This document shows, piece by piece, positions 47,816 to 57,542 of a DNA stretch of 64,000 nucleotides. The DNA lies in the NCBI RefSeq assembly GCF_003201865.1, contig NZ_QJJJ01000017.1:19494-83493 (forward strand), written 5' to 3'. Position 1 is the first letter of the stretch; every line of letters begins with the position of its first letter. Position numbers and translations under genes: made by a program. Under the pieces are notes generated by a model. That model made no database searches, was not told the DNA's origin, and saw only the letters and a list, made by a program, of their open reading frames with translations. This DNA comes from Methylobacterium sp. B4 (GTDB lineage Bacteria > Pseudomonadota > Alphaproteobacteria > Rhizobiales > Beijerinckiaceae).

Positions 47816-49807
47816 TCAGAACGTGGTCATGCGCACGCCGCCATAGACGGCGAGCCCCGGTCCGAGGAACCCCGTGGGGTTCTCGTAGCGGCGGTCGAAC
47901 AGGTTATCGATGCGACCGAACACGCTGACCGTCTCGCTGACATCGTAGCTGACCGCGAAGTTGACGAGGGTGAAGCCGGGGTTCTTCAAGCGCGGGACGG
48001 AGAAGTCCCGGTTGCCGTCGACGAAGGAGCCGAGCACGATCACTGTGCCGCTGAAGGTCAGGCCTGGTAGCGGGTTCCAGAACGCCGTGGCGCTGCCCTT
48101 GTGCCGTGGCCGGCGCAGAAGCTCCTGGTTGGTAATCTCGTTCTTGGTGACGGTGTTGGTGTAGTCGACCCGGCCCGACAGCGTCTCCGAGAACCGCACC
48201 GAGACGAACGCCTCCGCGCCGTAGGACACGGCCTTGCCGACGTTCTCGTTCGAGGTGAAGCTTGCGTTGGTGTTGATGAGGTTGGTGAAGTCGTTGCGGT
48301 AATAGGTGGCTCCGACCAGGACCCGGTCGCCGAGCGGCTGCTCGAAGCCTGCATCGTAGCCGAGGCTCTCCTCGGGCTTGAGGTTCGGGTTGGCAAAGAA
48401 ATTGAACGCCGGGAAGCTCTGGTAGAGTTGGCTCAGCGTCGGCGCCTTGAAGCCGGTCCCGACGCTGCCCTTCAGGCGCGTGTCGGTGAAGGGCAGGATG
48501 TAGCTCGGCGCGACCCGGAAGGTGGTGGCCGGGCCGAATTGGTCGTTCTCGTCATGGCGCAGATTGGCGACGAGGAAGGCGCGGTCGAACGGTGTGAGCT
48601 GCACCTCGCCGTAACCCGCGGTGTTGCCGTTTCTCGCCCGCAAGGAGTCGGGAACGGAGCCCGGCGAGGTCGTGAACAGGCTCTCCTCGTCCCGCTGGGC
48701 GCCGAACAACACGATGTTGCCGGGCGAGAGCAGATAGTCGCCGCGATACTCGAAGCGTGTCCGTTCGCCCAGGCCTGTGGTGGCGTCGGGCGTCGCCAAC
48801 GGGTCGAGAGGCCCCTGCTGCCGGTTGAACAAGTTCGAGTAGTTGATGGCGAAGATGTTGTGGAAGCCGGCGAACGGCGTCCATTCGGCCTCGTTGCGAG
48901 TGAAGACCTGCTGGACCGCCGCCTCGCTGCGGAAGGCCGCCAGTGCCGCCGGGAAGGTGCTGAAGTCGTCGCCGGTCAGCAGCAGCCGCGAGTTGATGAA
49001 GCGCGTCACCGAATTGATGCGGAACGTGTCGGTGAACTGGTAGCCGAACTTCGCCGAAACGGTCTCGTTGTCGTAGAAATTCGGACGGATCGGACGTCCG
49101 AACGGCACGAGGTCGGGCGGCGTGACGGGGGTTGCGGCCGCCCGGAAATGGGAGACCGAGACTGAGTAGTCGAAGCCGTTCTCGGAGCCGCTGATCCGGC
49201 CCGACTGGTTGAAGGTCCCGAACGAGCCGCCCTCCAGGCGCAGCGACGCCCGCGCCGGCCCTTCGCCGCGCTTGGTCGTGAAGGAAATCACGCCGCCGAT
49301 GGCGTCGGACCCATAAAGGCCACTCTGGGGGCCGCGCAGCACCTCGATGCGGGCGAGGTCGTCCGTCAGGAGTTGGCCGAAGTCGAAGGACCCGTTGCCG
49401 TTCGACGGGTCGGTCGCGTCGATGCCGTCGATCAACACCTTGGTGTGGTTGGAGTTGGCGCCCCGGATGAAGACGGAGGTCTGGCCGCCGGGGCCGCCCG
49501 TCTGCACGACATTGAGACCCGGCACCTGCTGAAGCGCGTCCGGGACGGTGCGGCGCTGCTGCTGTTCGAGCGTCCGCTCGGTCAGAACGGTCACGCTCGA
49601 TCCGACTTGCGCGGTCGGTGTCGGCACGCCTGTCGCCGCGACCGAGATCTCGTCGAGGCTCGTCTCGACGCCGGTCGGTGCGGCGGCGAAGGGCGCCGCC
49701 GTCTGCTGGGCGTGGGCGAAGGGTGCGGCGAACAGAGCCGATCCGGCGCAGAATAGAGCTAGCACGCTCCGGAGAGCGGAACCAAAGGGATAGGGCACAG
49801 GAGACAA
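47816..49807 (-). CDS. btuB: TonB-dependent vitamin B12 receptor (BtuB-like)
   Basis: This 663-residue protein has a signal peptide (cleavage near AHAQQ), a plug with TPTAQVGSSVTVLTERTLEQ, VPDALQQVPGLNVVQTGGPG, SVFIRGANSNHTKVLIDGID and IEVLRGPQSGLYGSDAIGGV, then a 22-strand barrel ending VYGGVRMTTF with a terminal Phe. The cobalamin riboswitch lies 125 bp upstream, so the cargo is B12 or another corrinoid. Confidence 0.92.
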   Translation of the reverse strand: MSPVPYPFGSALRSVLALFCAGSALFAAPFAHAQQTAAPFAAAPTGVETSLDEISVAATGVPTPTAQVGSSVTVLTERTLEQQQRRTVPDALQQVPGLNVVQTGGPGGQTSVFIRGANSNHTKVLIDGIDATDPSNGNGSFDFGQLLTDDLARIEVLRGPQSGLYGSDAIGGVISFTTKRGEGPARASLRLEGGSFGTFNQSGRISGSENGFDYSVSVSHFRAAATPVTPPDLVPFGRPIRPNFYDNETVSAKFGYQFTDTFRINSVTRFINSRLLLTGDDFSTFPAALAAFRSEAAVQQVFTRNEAEWTPFAGFHNIFAINYSNLFNRQQGPLDPLATPDATTGLGERTRFEYRGDYLLSPGNIVLFGAQRDEESLFTTSPGSVPDSLRARNGNTAGYGEVQLTPFDRAFLVANLRHDENDQFGPATTFRVAPSYILPFTDTRLKGSVGTGFKAPTLSQLYQSFPAFNFFANPNLKPEESLGYDAGFEQPLGDRVLVGATYYRNDFTNLINTNASFTSNENVGKAVSYGAEAFVSVRFSETLSGRVDYTNTVTKNEITNQELLRRPRHKGSATAFWNPLPGLTFSGTVIVLGSFVDGNRDFSVPRLKNPGFTLVNFAVSYDVSETVSVFGRIDNLFDRRYENPTGFLGPGLAVYGGVRMTTF

Positions 49808-49931
49808 GCCTCGGGCGACGGCAGTGGCACGTCACCGCGAACGAGGCCTCGGCTCACCGCCCCCAAGCAGAAGGGACGGCGCTTCGACACCCATCAGGAC
49901 ACCCCGCCCGACGCGTTTCGCGTGTGACCAC

Positions 49932-50102
49932 GACTGACGGCAGGTCTCCTGGCTCACGGGTCGCTGCCCTCTCACCGTCTTCCCGGGCGAGGCTGCCCAG
50001 TGACATGGTGGCGGAAGGCTCGCCGCTTACAGTTGCGGGGGCAGCCGCGGCATCGGGTTACCCCTCACCGCGTTCCCTTTTGATCCCCGAGGGGAACCGT
50101 CA
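49932..50102 (-). ncRNA. Cobalamin riboswitch
   Basis: On the minus strand the sequence shows the conserved core in order: GGTTCCCC, AAAAGGGAA, GCGGTG, CCCCCGCAACTGTAAGCGG, CACTGGGCAGCC (B12-box side) and GGGAAGACGG. These are the hallmark elements of the AdoCbl riboswitch. It lies between the promoter region and btuB, so high cobalamin should switch off the btuB-F-C-D operon. Confidence 0.93.
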
Positions 50103-50323
50103 AGCTCACTTTCCCACCGCGACCCGACCCAGTCAATCAAGCTGACGTAGGGACTGCACGGCTGTTGCCAGACCGCTCCACACGAAAGCATCCCTTGTGT
50201 AGCATGTCCCTACGTCCGAGCCGCAGCTGCGCGCTTCGAGCTGAAGCGGCGTCGTTGCCTCGGGGCGGGCGTGTCGCCACGAAAGTGCATGCGCTCGGCA
50301 TCGGCTGCCCCTACAAGAGCCCT

Positions 50324-50959
50324 ATGCCCGATGCCCTGTTCTCGCCGGCCGCGGCTCGCAACGCCGCCCCGATCGCCGAGCTCCTCAAGCGCGTTCTCCC
50401 GCTCAGCGGCCTCGTCCTTGAGATCGCAAGTGGGTCGGGCGAGCACGCCGCTTACTTTGCTCGTGCGATGCCCGCACTCGTCTGGCAGCCCAGCGATCCG
50501 GATGAAGCGGCCCGTCGCAGTATCGTCGCCCATGCCGGCGCCGCCGGTCTGGGCAACATTCGGTCGCCATTGGCGATCGATGCGACCCGTCAGCCGTGGC
50601 CGGTGACGCGGGTGAACGCGGTTGTCGCGATCAACATGATCCACATCGCCCCCTGGGACGCGACCATGGGACTGATGGCTGGCGCGGAAGCGACGCTCGC
50701 GGAGGGGGGTGTGCTCTACCTCTACGGTCCCTTCCGGGAGGATGGCGCGCACACCGCACCGAGCAATGCCGCGTTCGACAGCAGCCTGCGCGCTCGGAAT
50801 GTCTCCTGGGGAGTCCGCGATATCGAGGCAGTCACGGCGGCCGGCCGAGCGCACGATCTGCATCTGGTCGAGCGCATCGCGATGCCGGCCAACAACCTCA
50901 GTCTGATCTTTCACCGAGGCAGCCGAGGCTCCGCTGGAGACAGGGAGGTCGCGCCTTGA
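50324..50959 (+). CDS. DUF938 methyltransferase-like protein
   Basis: The ATG at 50324 (MPDALFSPAAARNAAPIAEL) gives 211 residues. The SAM-binding motif is LVLEIASGSGEHAAYFAR; later segments are VVAINMIHIAPWDATMGLM and GGVLYLYGPFREDG. It is the DUF938 family of class I methyltransferases. Its stop overlaps the TTG start of the following SDR (TTGA), a coupled pair. The acceptor is unknown. Confidence 0.87.
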   Translation: MPDALFSPAAARNAAPIAELLKRVLPLSGLVLEIASGSGEHAAYFARAMPALVWQPSDPDEAARRSIVAHAGAAGLGNIRSPLAIDATRQPWPVTRVNAVVAINMIHIAPWDATMGLMAGAEATLAEGGVLYLYGPFREDGAHTAPSNAAFDSSLRARNVSWGVRDIEAVTAAGRAHDLHLVERIAMPANNLSLIFHRGSRGSAGDREVAP

Positions 50960-51678
50960 CCACCCCAGCCAGCGCGGTCGTCGTCGGTGCATCCGGCGGC
51001 ATTGGCAGGGCCTTGATCCGCGCACTCGCCGAGTCTGCGTCCCACGCTCCAATCTTCGCGCTCTCCCGCTCGGAATCGTCGGTCCCGAAGGGCGTTCGAA
51101 CCCTTCCGATCGACCTGAGTGACGAGGCGACAATTGCGGCGGCGGCGGCCAGGGTCGGCGAAGCCGGACCGGTCGGCCTAGTCATCGTCGCCACCGGCCT
51201 TCTTCACCGGACCGGCGTCTTGCCCGAGAAAACGGTCAGGACGCTCGATCCCACCGCGATGGCCACCGTCTTCTCAGTCAACACGATCGGCCCAGCGCTC
51301 GTCGCCAAGCATTTCGTGCCGTTGCTGGCGCGACGGGAGCGATGCGTGTTCGCGGCCTTGTCAGCGCGGGTCGGATCGATCGGCGACAACCGACTGGGCG
51401 GCTGGTACGCCTATCGCGCCTCGAAGTCGGCGCTGAACCAGATTCTGCGAACGCTCGCGATCGAGGTTGCCCGCAGCCGACCGGAAGCGATCGTCGTGGG
51501 CCTGCATCCGGGCACGGTCGCCTCCGGCCTGTCGCGGCCCTTCCGGCCGGACCCAACGGTCGACGGCGTCTTCTCGCCCGAGGAGAGCGCAGCGCATCTC
51601 CTGAGCGTGCTGAACGGCCTAAGCGCGGACGACACCGGCGGCATCTTCGCCTGGGACGGCTCGCCGATCCCCGCCTGA
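50956..51678 (+). CDS. Short-chain dehydrogenase/reductase
   Basis: A TTG start at 50956 overlaps the DUF938 stop, giving 240 residues. The nucleotide site is AVVVGASGGIGRALIRALAE; catalytic residues lie in FAALSARVGSIGDN and WYAYRASKSALNQI. The PG motif is LHPGTVASGLS. It resembles the SDR at 5691 in class. Role unknown; paired with a DUF938 gene in many Proteobacteria. Confidence 0.87.
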   Translation: MTTPASAVVVGASGGIGRALIRALAESASHAPIFALSRSESSVPKGVRTLPIDLSDEATIAAAAARVGEAGPVGLVIVATGLLHRTGVLPEKTVRTLDPTAMATVFSVNTIGPALVAKHFVPLLARRERCVFAALSARVGSIGDNRLGGWYAYRASKSALNQILRTLAIEVARSRPEAIVVGLHPGTVASGLSRPFRPDPTVDGVFSPEESAAHLLSVLNGLSADDTGGIFAWDGSPIPA

Positions 51679-51995
51679 GCGTGGTCTCGGCTGAAACGGA
51701 TGCTCAGGACGACGCCGTGCGATCGTTTGGAGCGAAGCTCACTGAAGACATGCGCCATCAGCGGACCTCAAGCCTCCGCCGGACAGAGGACCCTTTGGCC
51801 TCGCGCCCGTTTTGGCCATTCATCCGATCATGACGAGGGGATCTCCAATACCGTTATTTGCAGACTGAACGCCTTGGAGCCGTACTGGGCTTTTCTTCTG
51901 CCGTGAGGTGGTCACAGCCAACTGCCACACCGCCGGATCAGATGCCGGACGTGGCAAGGCCCAACTCGAGTCTTCCAAAGGACTGATACAGCCCC
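51679..51995. other. Intergenic gap, nothing recognised
   Basis: About 317 bp lies between convergent genes. Short ORFs on both strands have no domain. No terminator with a U-run is seen. Confidence 0.5.
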
Positions 51996-53075
51996 TCAAA
52001 CGATGCCGAGAGCGGAGATGAGGACTAGGCTGATGACGACCAGCATGAGGAGCGAGCCGGTGACGGCAGCCGTCACGCGGGCGCCGACCCGAGCAAGAAC
52101 GCGTACGTCCACGCCGAGCCCGAGAGCGGCCATCGCCACGATGGTCAGGTAGCCCGCTACCTGGGTCAGCGGCTTCGCGGCCGCGCCGGGGATAAGGCCC
52201 AGGGAGCACAGGCCTGCGAGCGTCAGGAAGCCGATGATGAACCAGGGAACTAGCTTGACGAAGCTCACTCGTTCCGGACGCCTGTTGGTGGACAGGCCTT
52301 CACGCGGCAGTAACGGCGCGATCAGCGATAGCAGCACCACGACGGGCCCCAGCATGAGCACGCGCACGAGCTTGACCAGCGTGCCCACTTGCGTGGCAAT
52401 CAATCCGACCGGAACGGTGGCCGCCAAGACCTGAGGCACCGCGTAGACCGTCAGACCGGCGAGGACACCGTACTGGTCTTGGGAGAGGGCAGCGATCGGG
52501 ACGAACAGCGGCAGGCCGAGCACCATGAGCACGCCCAGCACCGCCGTGAAGGCGATCGCCGCGGCGACATCCTTGCTGTCGGCTCCGATCACCGGCGCCA
52601 CCGCAGCGATAGCCGAGTTGCCGCAGATCGCGTTGCCGCATGCGACGAGAAGGGCCATGCGGGCGGGCAGGCCGAGGGCGCGGCATATGCCGTAGCTAAT
52701 TCCGATCGCCAGGATGACGACGGTGACGATGCCGGCGAGGAGCGCCGGGCCGGACGCCAGAAGGGCGCCGACGCTCACCGTCGCGCCGAGCAGCGCGACG
52801 GCCACCTCGAGAAGTTGCTTGGCACTGAACGCGATGCCGGCTTGGAACCGGGGACTCGGCTGCCAGACCGTTCGGAGACCGAGGCCGAACAGGATCGCGA
52901 GGACGAGCGCTTCGATGTAGGGATGCCCGAAGCTTCGCTCCTCGAGAGTCTGGATGCCCGCCGCGATGACGGCGATGGTCAGGCAGAGCAGGACACCCGG
53001 CAACAGTTCGGAGACCGAGCCGGCCTTTGCTCGCGGGTTCGCCAGCGCTTCCCGTGCCGCCGTCTTCAGGCTCAT
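51996..53075 (-). CDS. YeiH/UPF0324 family permease
   Basis: The ATG at 53075 (MSLKTAAREALANPRAKAGS) gives 359 residues with about ten hydrophobic helices. It carries the family signatures HPYIEALVLAILFGLGLRT, LLVACGNAICGNSAIAAVAP and AALGLGVDVRVLARVG. The UPF0324/YeiH group is proposed to export sulfate or related anions in some bacteria; the cargo here is not known. It is a single minus-strand gene 130 bp from the MFS gene. Confidence 0.85.
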   Translation of the reverse strand: MSLKTAAREALANPRAKAGSVSELLPGVLLCLTIAVIAAGIQTLEERSFGHPYIEALVLAILFGLGLRTVWQPSPRFQAGIAFSAKQLLEVAVALLGATVSVGALLASGPALLAGIVTVVILAIGISYGICRALGLPARMALLVACGNAICGNSAIAAVAPVIGADSKDVAAAIAFTAVLGVLMVLGLPLFVPIAALSQDQYGVLAGLTVYAVPQVLAATVPVGLIATQVGTLVKLVRVLMLGPVVVLLSLIAPLLPREGLSTNRRPERVSFVKLVPWFIIGFLTLAGLCSLGLIPGAAAKPLTQVAGYLTIVAMAALGLGVDVRVLARVGARVTAAVTGSLLMLVVISLVLISALGIV

Positions 53076-53205
53076 GCCGATGGTCCTGTCCGATAACCCG
53101 TCCGAACGACGACACGTTCTCGGCGGTCGACGCCCGGGCGGAACCGTTTCCGCCCAGGCCATTCGCAAAAGCCTCGCGGCCCGCTCGCGCCGTCAGCGCG
53201 ATCGA

Positions 53206-54513
53206 TCAGGCGAGGCTCGCGGATGCAGTCGAGCGCCGCGCGATATGCGCATTGCGGTAGAGCGTCAGCGCGCCCACGATCGAGAACATCGCGGCGCAGG
53301 CGAGCCAGAGGCCCGGCATCGCTTTGTTGCCCGATGCATGGATCAGGTAGGTGCAGATCGCTGGCGTGAAGCCACCGAAGATCGCCTGGGCCAGGCTGTA
53401 GGCGAGCGAAAAGCCGGTGGCGCGCACCTCGGCGGGCATGATCTCGGTCAACGTGACGACCATGACGCCCTGGTAGCCGCCGTAGAGGAACGACATCCAC
53501 ATCAGCGTCGCCAGAAGCCGGCCGAAGGACGGGTCGGACACGAGCCAGGCCATGACCGGGTAGGCGGTGACGCCGATCAGCACCGAAAAGGTCAGGAGCA
53601 CCGGCAGACGGCCGACGCGGTCCGACACCGCGCCCATGACGGGAACCCATACGAAGTTCGCGAGGCCGACGCAGACCGTGACGATGAAGCTGTCCTGATC
53701 GCTCAGCCCGAGCACTTGGCGCGCGTAGGTCGGCGTGTAGGCCGTGATCATGTAGAAGAACACGCTCGTCAGCGTGACGAGCAGAACGGCCTTCATGACG
53801 ATCGCCCAGTTCTGGAGGAGCGAGCGATAGATCTCGCCGAGCGTGACACGACGGTGCTTGGCACGCTGGGCGAAATCCTCGCTCTCCTGCATCGAGCGGC
53901 GGATCCAGAACAGCACCGGGATGATCAGGCAGCCGATCAGGAACGGGATGCGCCACCCCCAGCTGAGCATCTGCTCCTCGGTGAGGAGGCCGCGCAAGGT
54001 GACGCCGATCACGGCGGCGAACACGACGGCGACCTGCTGGCTCGCCGACTGCCAGCTCACGTAGAAGCCGCGGTTTCCGGGAGTGGCGATCTCGGACAGG
54101 TAGACCGACACGCCACCGGATTCGGCGCCCGCCGAGAAGCCCTGGAGCAGGCGTCCGATCAGGACGAGGATCGGGGCGGCGATGCCGATCGAGGCGTAGG
54201 TCGGCGTGAAGGCGATCAGGGCGACGCCGACGGACATGATCGCGAGGCTCACGACCAGGCCCGCGCGTCGTCCGTGCCGATCGATGTAGGCGCCTAGCAC
54301 GATCGCGCCGAGCGGGCGCATCAGGAAGCCGACGCCGAACGTCACCAGCGACAGCATCAACGAGACGAACTCGTTGTCGTTGGGGAACACGGCCTTCGCC
54401 ACCGCGGCGGCATAGAAGCCGTAGACCATGAAGTCGAACATTTCGAGGAAGTTGCCGCTGACGACGCGGAAAACGTCCTTCTTCGTCGGCGGCGTTCTCA
54501 CCGTGGCGTCCAT
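53206..54513 (-). CDS. MFS carboxylate/proton symporter (MHS family)
   Basis: The ATG at 54513 (MDATVRTPPTKKDVFRVVSG) gives 435 residues with 12 helices. Metabolite:H+ symporter features are NFLEMFDFMVYGFYAAAVAK, the cytoplasmic loop YIDRHGRRAG, and RLLQGFSAGAESGGVSVYLS. It resembles citrate/tricarballylate-type carriers. It is divergent from the IclR gene with shared TGGAACG boxes, so it probably imports the acid degraded by the CoA operon next door. Confidence 0.87.
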   Translation of the reverse strand: MDATVRTPPTKKDVFRVVSGNFLEMFDFMVYGFYAAAVAKAVFPNDNEFVSLMLSLVTFGVGFLMRPLGAIVLGAYIDRHGRRAGLVVSLAIMSVGVALIAFTPTYASIGIAAPILVLIGRLLQGFSAGAESGGVSVYLSEIATPGNRGFYVSWQSASQQVAVVFAAVIGVTLRGLLTEEQMLSWGWRIPFLIGCLIIPVLFWIRRSMQESEDFAQRAKHRRVTLGEIYRSLLQNWAIVMKAVLLVTLTSVFFYMITAYTPTYARQVLGLSDQDSFIVTVCVGLANFVWVPVMGAVSDRVGRLPVLLTFSVLIGVTAYPVMAWLVSDPSFGRLLATLMWMSFLYGGYQGVMVVTLTEIMPAEVRATGFSLAYSLAQAIFGGFTPAICTYLIHASGNKAMPGLWLACAAMFSIVGALTLYRNAHIARRSTASASLA

Positions 54514-54593
54514 GTTCCCTCTCCCGACATTGGGGTGGTTGTCATCCGGGCCTTCGCCGGAGTCGATGAACAGCATCTAAGTGTTCTATTATA

Positions 54594-54793
54594 TGGAACG
54601 CCGTTTCATCTTTCACTACGCTATTGAATGGGGCCATTCTTCGTCAATCGAAAAATTGCAGCATAGTACTCGCGTTTGTTTGGCTGCCTAGCAATCTTCG
54701 TAAGGATTCTGCCAGTTGACCGGTCTGCGGCCTTGACGCGCCTCGGCATTCGGCACTAGCTTTCTGTGGAACGCTGTATCGAATAGTGGAACG
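54594..54793. promoter_or_regulatory. Repeated TGGAACG boxes, candidate IclR operators
   Basis: TGGAACG occurs at 54594-54600, 54767-54773 and 54787-54793. The first forms a near-palindrome TGGAAC-GCC-GTTTCA, the second reads TGGAACGCTGTATCGA. The last lies just before the IclR ATG. Spacing and dyad shape suit IclR-family binding, which would link control of the MFS gene and the catabolic operon. Confidence 0.55.
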
Positions 54794-55609
54794 ATGGACA
54801 GCACGCTGATCAAAGGCTTGACGGTTCTCGAGCATCTCGCCGGCAGCGAGGCGCCGCGCGGCGTCAGCGACCTGGCCCGCTCCCTGAACCTCACGAAAAG
54901 CAACGTGCACCGCACGCTGCAGACGCTGGTCGCCGCCGGCTACGCGCGCGCCACACCGGCCGGCACCTACGAGTGCACGCTGAAGCTGTTCGAGCTGGCG
55001 AGTTCCGTCCTGGCCCGCATCGACGTGCGGCAGGTCGCGGAGCCCTACATGCGGGCGCTGGCCGAGCGGACGCAGGAGACGATCCACCTCTCGCTCCTCG
55101 ACAAGGCGGACGTCATCTACCTGCACAAGATCGAGAGCCCGCACCCGGTGCGGGCCTATTCCTCGATCGGCGGTCGCGCGCCGGCCTACTGCGTCGCCTC
55201 CGGCAAGGCGCTTCTTGCCTACCAAGAGGAGGCGCTGGCGCAGCTGCCGGAGGTGCTTCAGGTCCACACGTCCCGGACGATCCCGAGCCTGGACCTCCTG
55301 CGCCGCGAGCTCGAACAGGTCCGGATCCAGGGCTTCGCGATCAATCGCGGCGAGTGGCGCGAGGGTGTCTGCGGGCTCGCCGCCATCGTCCACGATGCGA
55401 TGGGGCGTCCCGGCGCCGCGATCGGCATCTCCGGCCCGGCCGACCGCCTGAACCCGGCCGCCCTGCGCCGCTACAGTGATGTCGTCGTCGACGTGGCCCG
55501 CAGCCTGTCCCGGGCGCTTGGCTACAATCCCATCACCCTCTCGTCACACCACGCGCCGCGAGTCGCTCAGGGCCACGCGCCCTCGGGCGCGACCGCCGAA
55601 TTCGCCTGA
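54794..55609 (+). CDS. IclR-family transcriptional regulator
   Basis: This 271-residue regulator has a winged helix (KGLTVLEHLAGSEAPRGVSD, LNLTKSNVHRTLQTLVAAGY) and an effector domain (VIYLHKIESPHPVRAYSSIG, YCVASGKALLAY, GVCGLAAIVHDAMGRPGAAI). It lies 17 bp before the CoA-transferase gene and is divergent from the MFS gene. It is the probable regulator of the operon that follows. Confidence 0.9.
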   Translation: MDSTLIKGLTVLEHLAGSEAPRGVSDLARSLNLTKSNVHRTLQTLVAAGYARATPAGTYECTLKLFELASSVLARIDVRQVAEPYMRALAERTQETIHLSLLDKADVIYLHKIESPHPVRAYSSIGGRAPAYCVASGKALLAYQEEALAQLPEVLQVHTSRTIPSLDLLRRELEQVRIQGFAINRGEWREGVCGLAAIVHDAMGRPGAAIGISGPADRLNPAALRRYSDVVVDVARSLSRALGYNPITLSSHHAPRVAQGHAPSGATAEFA

Positions 55610-55625
55610 TCGAAGGAGTAAGGCT

Positions 55626-56789
55626 TTGCGACCGCTTTCCGGTATCCGGGTCATCGAGTTCTGCAGCGTCGCTGCCGGTCCGTTCTGCGCCATGCTCCTC
55701 GCCGACATGGGCGCGGACGTCATCAAGGTCGAGCACCCGGACGGTGGCGACACCATGCGGGCTTGGCCTCCGATCAGCGAGGGCTACAGCGAGAACTTCG
55801 CCTCGCTGAACCGCAACAAGCGTTCGGTCACGCTCGATCTCAAGGATCCGGCCGACAACGCGCGGGCGCGGGACCTCATCCGCTCCGCCGACATCGTGCT
55901 GGAGAACAACCGCCCAGGCGTCATGCAGCGTCTCGGCCTCGACTATGCGACCGTCAGCGCCGACCGGCCCGCCCTCGTCTACTGCTCGATCTCGGCTTAC
56001 GGGCAGGAAGGGCCGCGCTCGAAGGAAGCCGGTTTCGACCTGACCCTGCAGGCGATGAGCGGCGTGATGAGCGTGACCGGCCAGCCCGGCGCACCGCCGG
56101 TCAAGTGCGGCGTGCCGATCTCGGATTTCGGCACTGGGCTCTACGCGGCCTACGCCGTCGCGGCAGCATTGTTGCAGGCACGCGCCACCGGCCGGGGCGT
56201 GCATATCGACGCCTCGATGTTCGGCGCCTCGCTGGCGATGGGCGCGCTCCAGACCAGCGAGTATTTCGGCAGCGGTCGCGATCCTCGTCGCCTCGGCTCC
56301 GCGCATCCGCGCAACGCCCCCTACCAAGCCTTTCGCGCCAAGGACGGCTACTTCGCGATGGCGGCGGGCAACAACGCCCTCTATCGCTCGGCCTGCGATG
56401 CGATCGAGCGCCCGGACCTGTCCGACGACCCGCGCTTTGCCTCGACGGTCCTGCGAGCGCAGCACCAGGTCGAGCTTCTCGAGATCCTGGAGACGCTCTT
56501 CGCGGACTACACCTGCGAGGAGCTTCTCGCGCGCTTCCGCGCGGCCGGCGTGCCCTGCTCGCCGATCAACAGCTACTCCGAGGCGCTCGCCGACCCGCAG
56601 GTCGCGCATATGGGCTGGGTGCAGCCGGTGAGGCTGCCGTCCGGCGTGGAGACGCGCACCTTCATCTCCCCCTTGCGGTTCTCCGGCGAAGGATTTCCGA
56701 TTTACCGGGATCCGCCGGCTCTCGGCGAGCACAACGAGGACGTTTTCGGAGCCGACCAGCCGGTGGCCGCCCTGGCCCGGACGGCTTGA
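55626..56789 (+). CDS. CaiB/BaiF family III CoA-transferase
   Basis: The TTG at 55626 follows AAGGAGTAAGG and gives 387 residues (LRPLSGIRVIEFCSVAAGPF). The N-terminal DMGADVIKVEHPDGGDTMR and NRNKRSVTLDLK are family signatures; the catalytic aspartate lies in GFDLTLQAMSGVMS. Family III enzymes move CoA between carboxylates. It is probably the activation step for the substrate or a product. It lies 9 bp before the enoyl-CoA hydratase gene. Confidence 0.9.
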   Translation: MRPLSGIRVIEFCSVAAGPFCAMLLADMGADVIKVEHPDGGDTMRAWPPISEGYSENFASLNRNKRSVTLDLKDPADNARARDLIRSADIVLENNRPGVMQRLGLDYATVSADRPALVYCSISAYGQEGPRSKEAGFDLTLQAMSGVMSVTGQPGAPPVKCGVPISDFGTGLYAAYAVAAALLQARATGRGVHIDASMFGASLAMGALQTSEYFGSGRDPRRLGSAHPRNAPYQAFRAKDGYFAMAAGNNALYRSACDAIERPDLSDDPRFASTVLRAQHQVELLEILETLFADYTCEELLARFRAAGVPCSPINSYSEALADPQVAHMGWVQPVRLPSGVETRTFISPLRFSGEGFPIYRDPPALGEHNEDVFGADQPVAALARTA

Positions 56790-56798
56790 GGATCCGCG

Positions 56799-57542
56799 AT
56801 GAGCGAGCTTCTCGTCGAGCGCGACGGCCCGACCCTGATCCTCACACTGAATCGGCCGGATAAGATGAACGCGCTCTCGGCCACTTTGGTCGAGGCCCTT
56901 CTCGAACAGGTCGCCGAGGCCGGCCGCGCCGGTATCCGCCTGCTCGTGCTCAAGGGCAACGGCCGCAACTTCAGCGCCGGGTTCGATTTCGGCGGCTACG
57001 AGGACCAGTCCGAGGGCGATCTGGTTCTGCGCTTCGTCCTCGTCGAGCAATTGCTGCAGGCCGTCCGTCACGCGCCCTTCGAGACGATGGCGCTGGTGCA
57101 GGGGCGCAACTTCGGCGCCGGCGTCGATCTGATCTGCTCCTGCGGGCGCCGCATCGGTGATCCGGACGCCACTTTCCGGATGCCGGGCCTCGCTTTCGGC
57201 CTCGTCCTCGGCACCCGCCGCTACGCCGGGCGCGTCGGCGAAGCCCGCGCCCGCGCGGTCCTCGGCGACGGCCTCGTCTTCGATGCCGACGAGGCGCTGC
57301 AGGACGGCTTCCTGACGGGCCGCGTCCCGGTCGCGGAATGGCCGGAGGCCGTCGCGAACGCCGTCGAGGCGGCGTGCCGGCTCTCGCCCGAAGCGGCCGC
57401 GGCCCTCTACGGCGCGACCACGGCCGACACGCGGGCGCAGGACCTCGCCGACCTCGTCACCTCCGCCGCCCGTCCGGGGCTCAAGGAGCGCATCGGCGCC
57501 TACCGCGCCCAAACATCGTCGCATCGGGAGAAGCGCCCGTGA
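56799..57542 (+). CDS. Enoyl-CoA hydratase/isomerase family protein
   Basis: This 247-residue crotonase-fold protein starts with MSELLVERDGPTLILTLNRP and has the oxyanion-hole segments GNGRNFSAGFDFGGY and VQGRNFGAGVDLICSCGRR. The later helix region is shorter than typical ECH enzymes. The usual catalytic glutamates are not obvious, so it could be an isomerase or hydrolase instead of a hydratase. It overlaps the next gene by 4 bp. Confidence 0.85.
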   Translation: MSELLVERDGPTLILTLNRPDKMNALSATLVEALLEQVAEAGRAGIRLLVLKGNGRNFSAGFDFGGYEDQSEGDLVLRFVLVEQLLQAVRHAPFETMALVQGRNFGAGVDLICSCGRRIGDPDATFRMPGLAFGLVLGTRRYAGRVGEARARAVLGDGLVFDADEALQDGFLTGRVPVAEWPEAVANAVEAACRLSPEAAAALYGATTADTRAQDLADLVTSAARPGLKERIGAYRAQTSSHREKRP

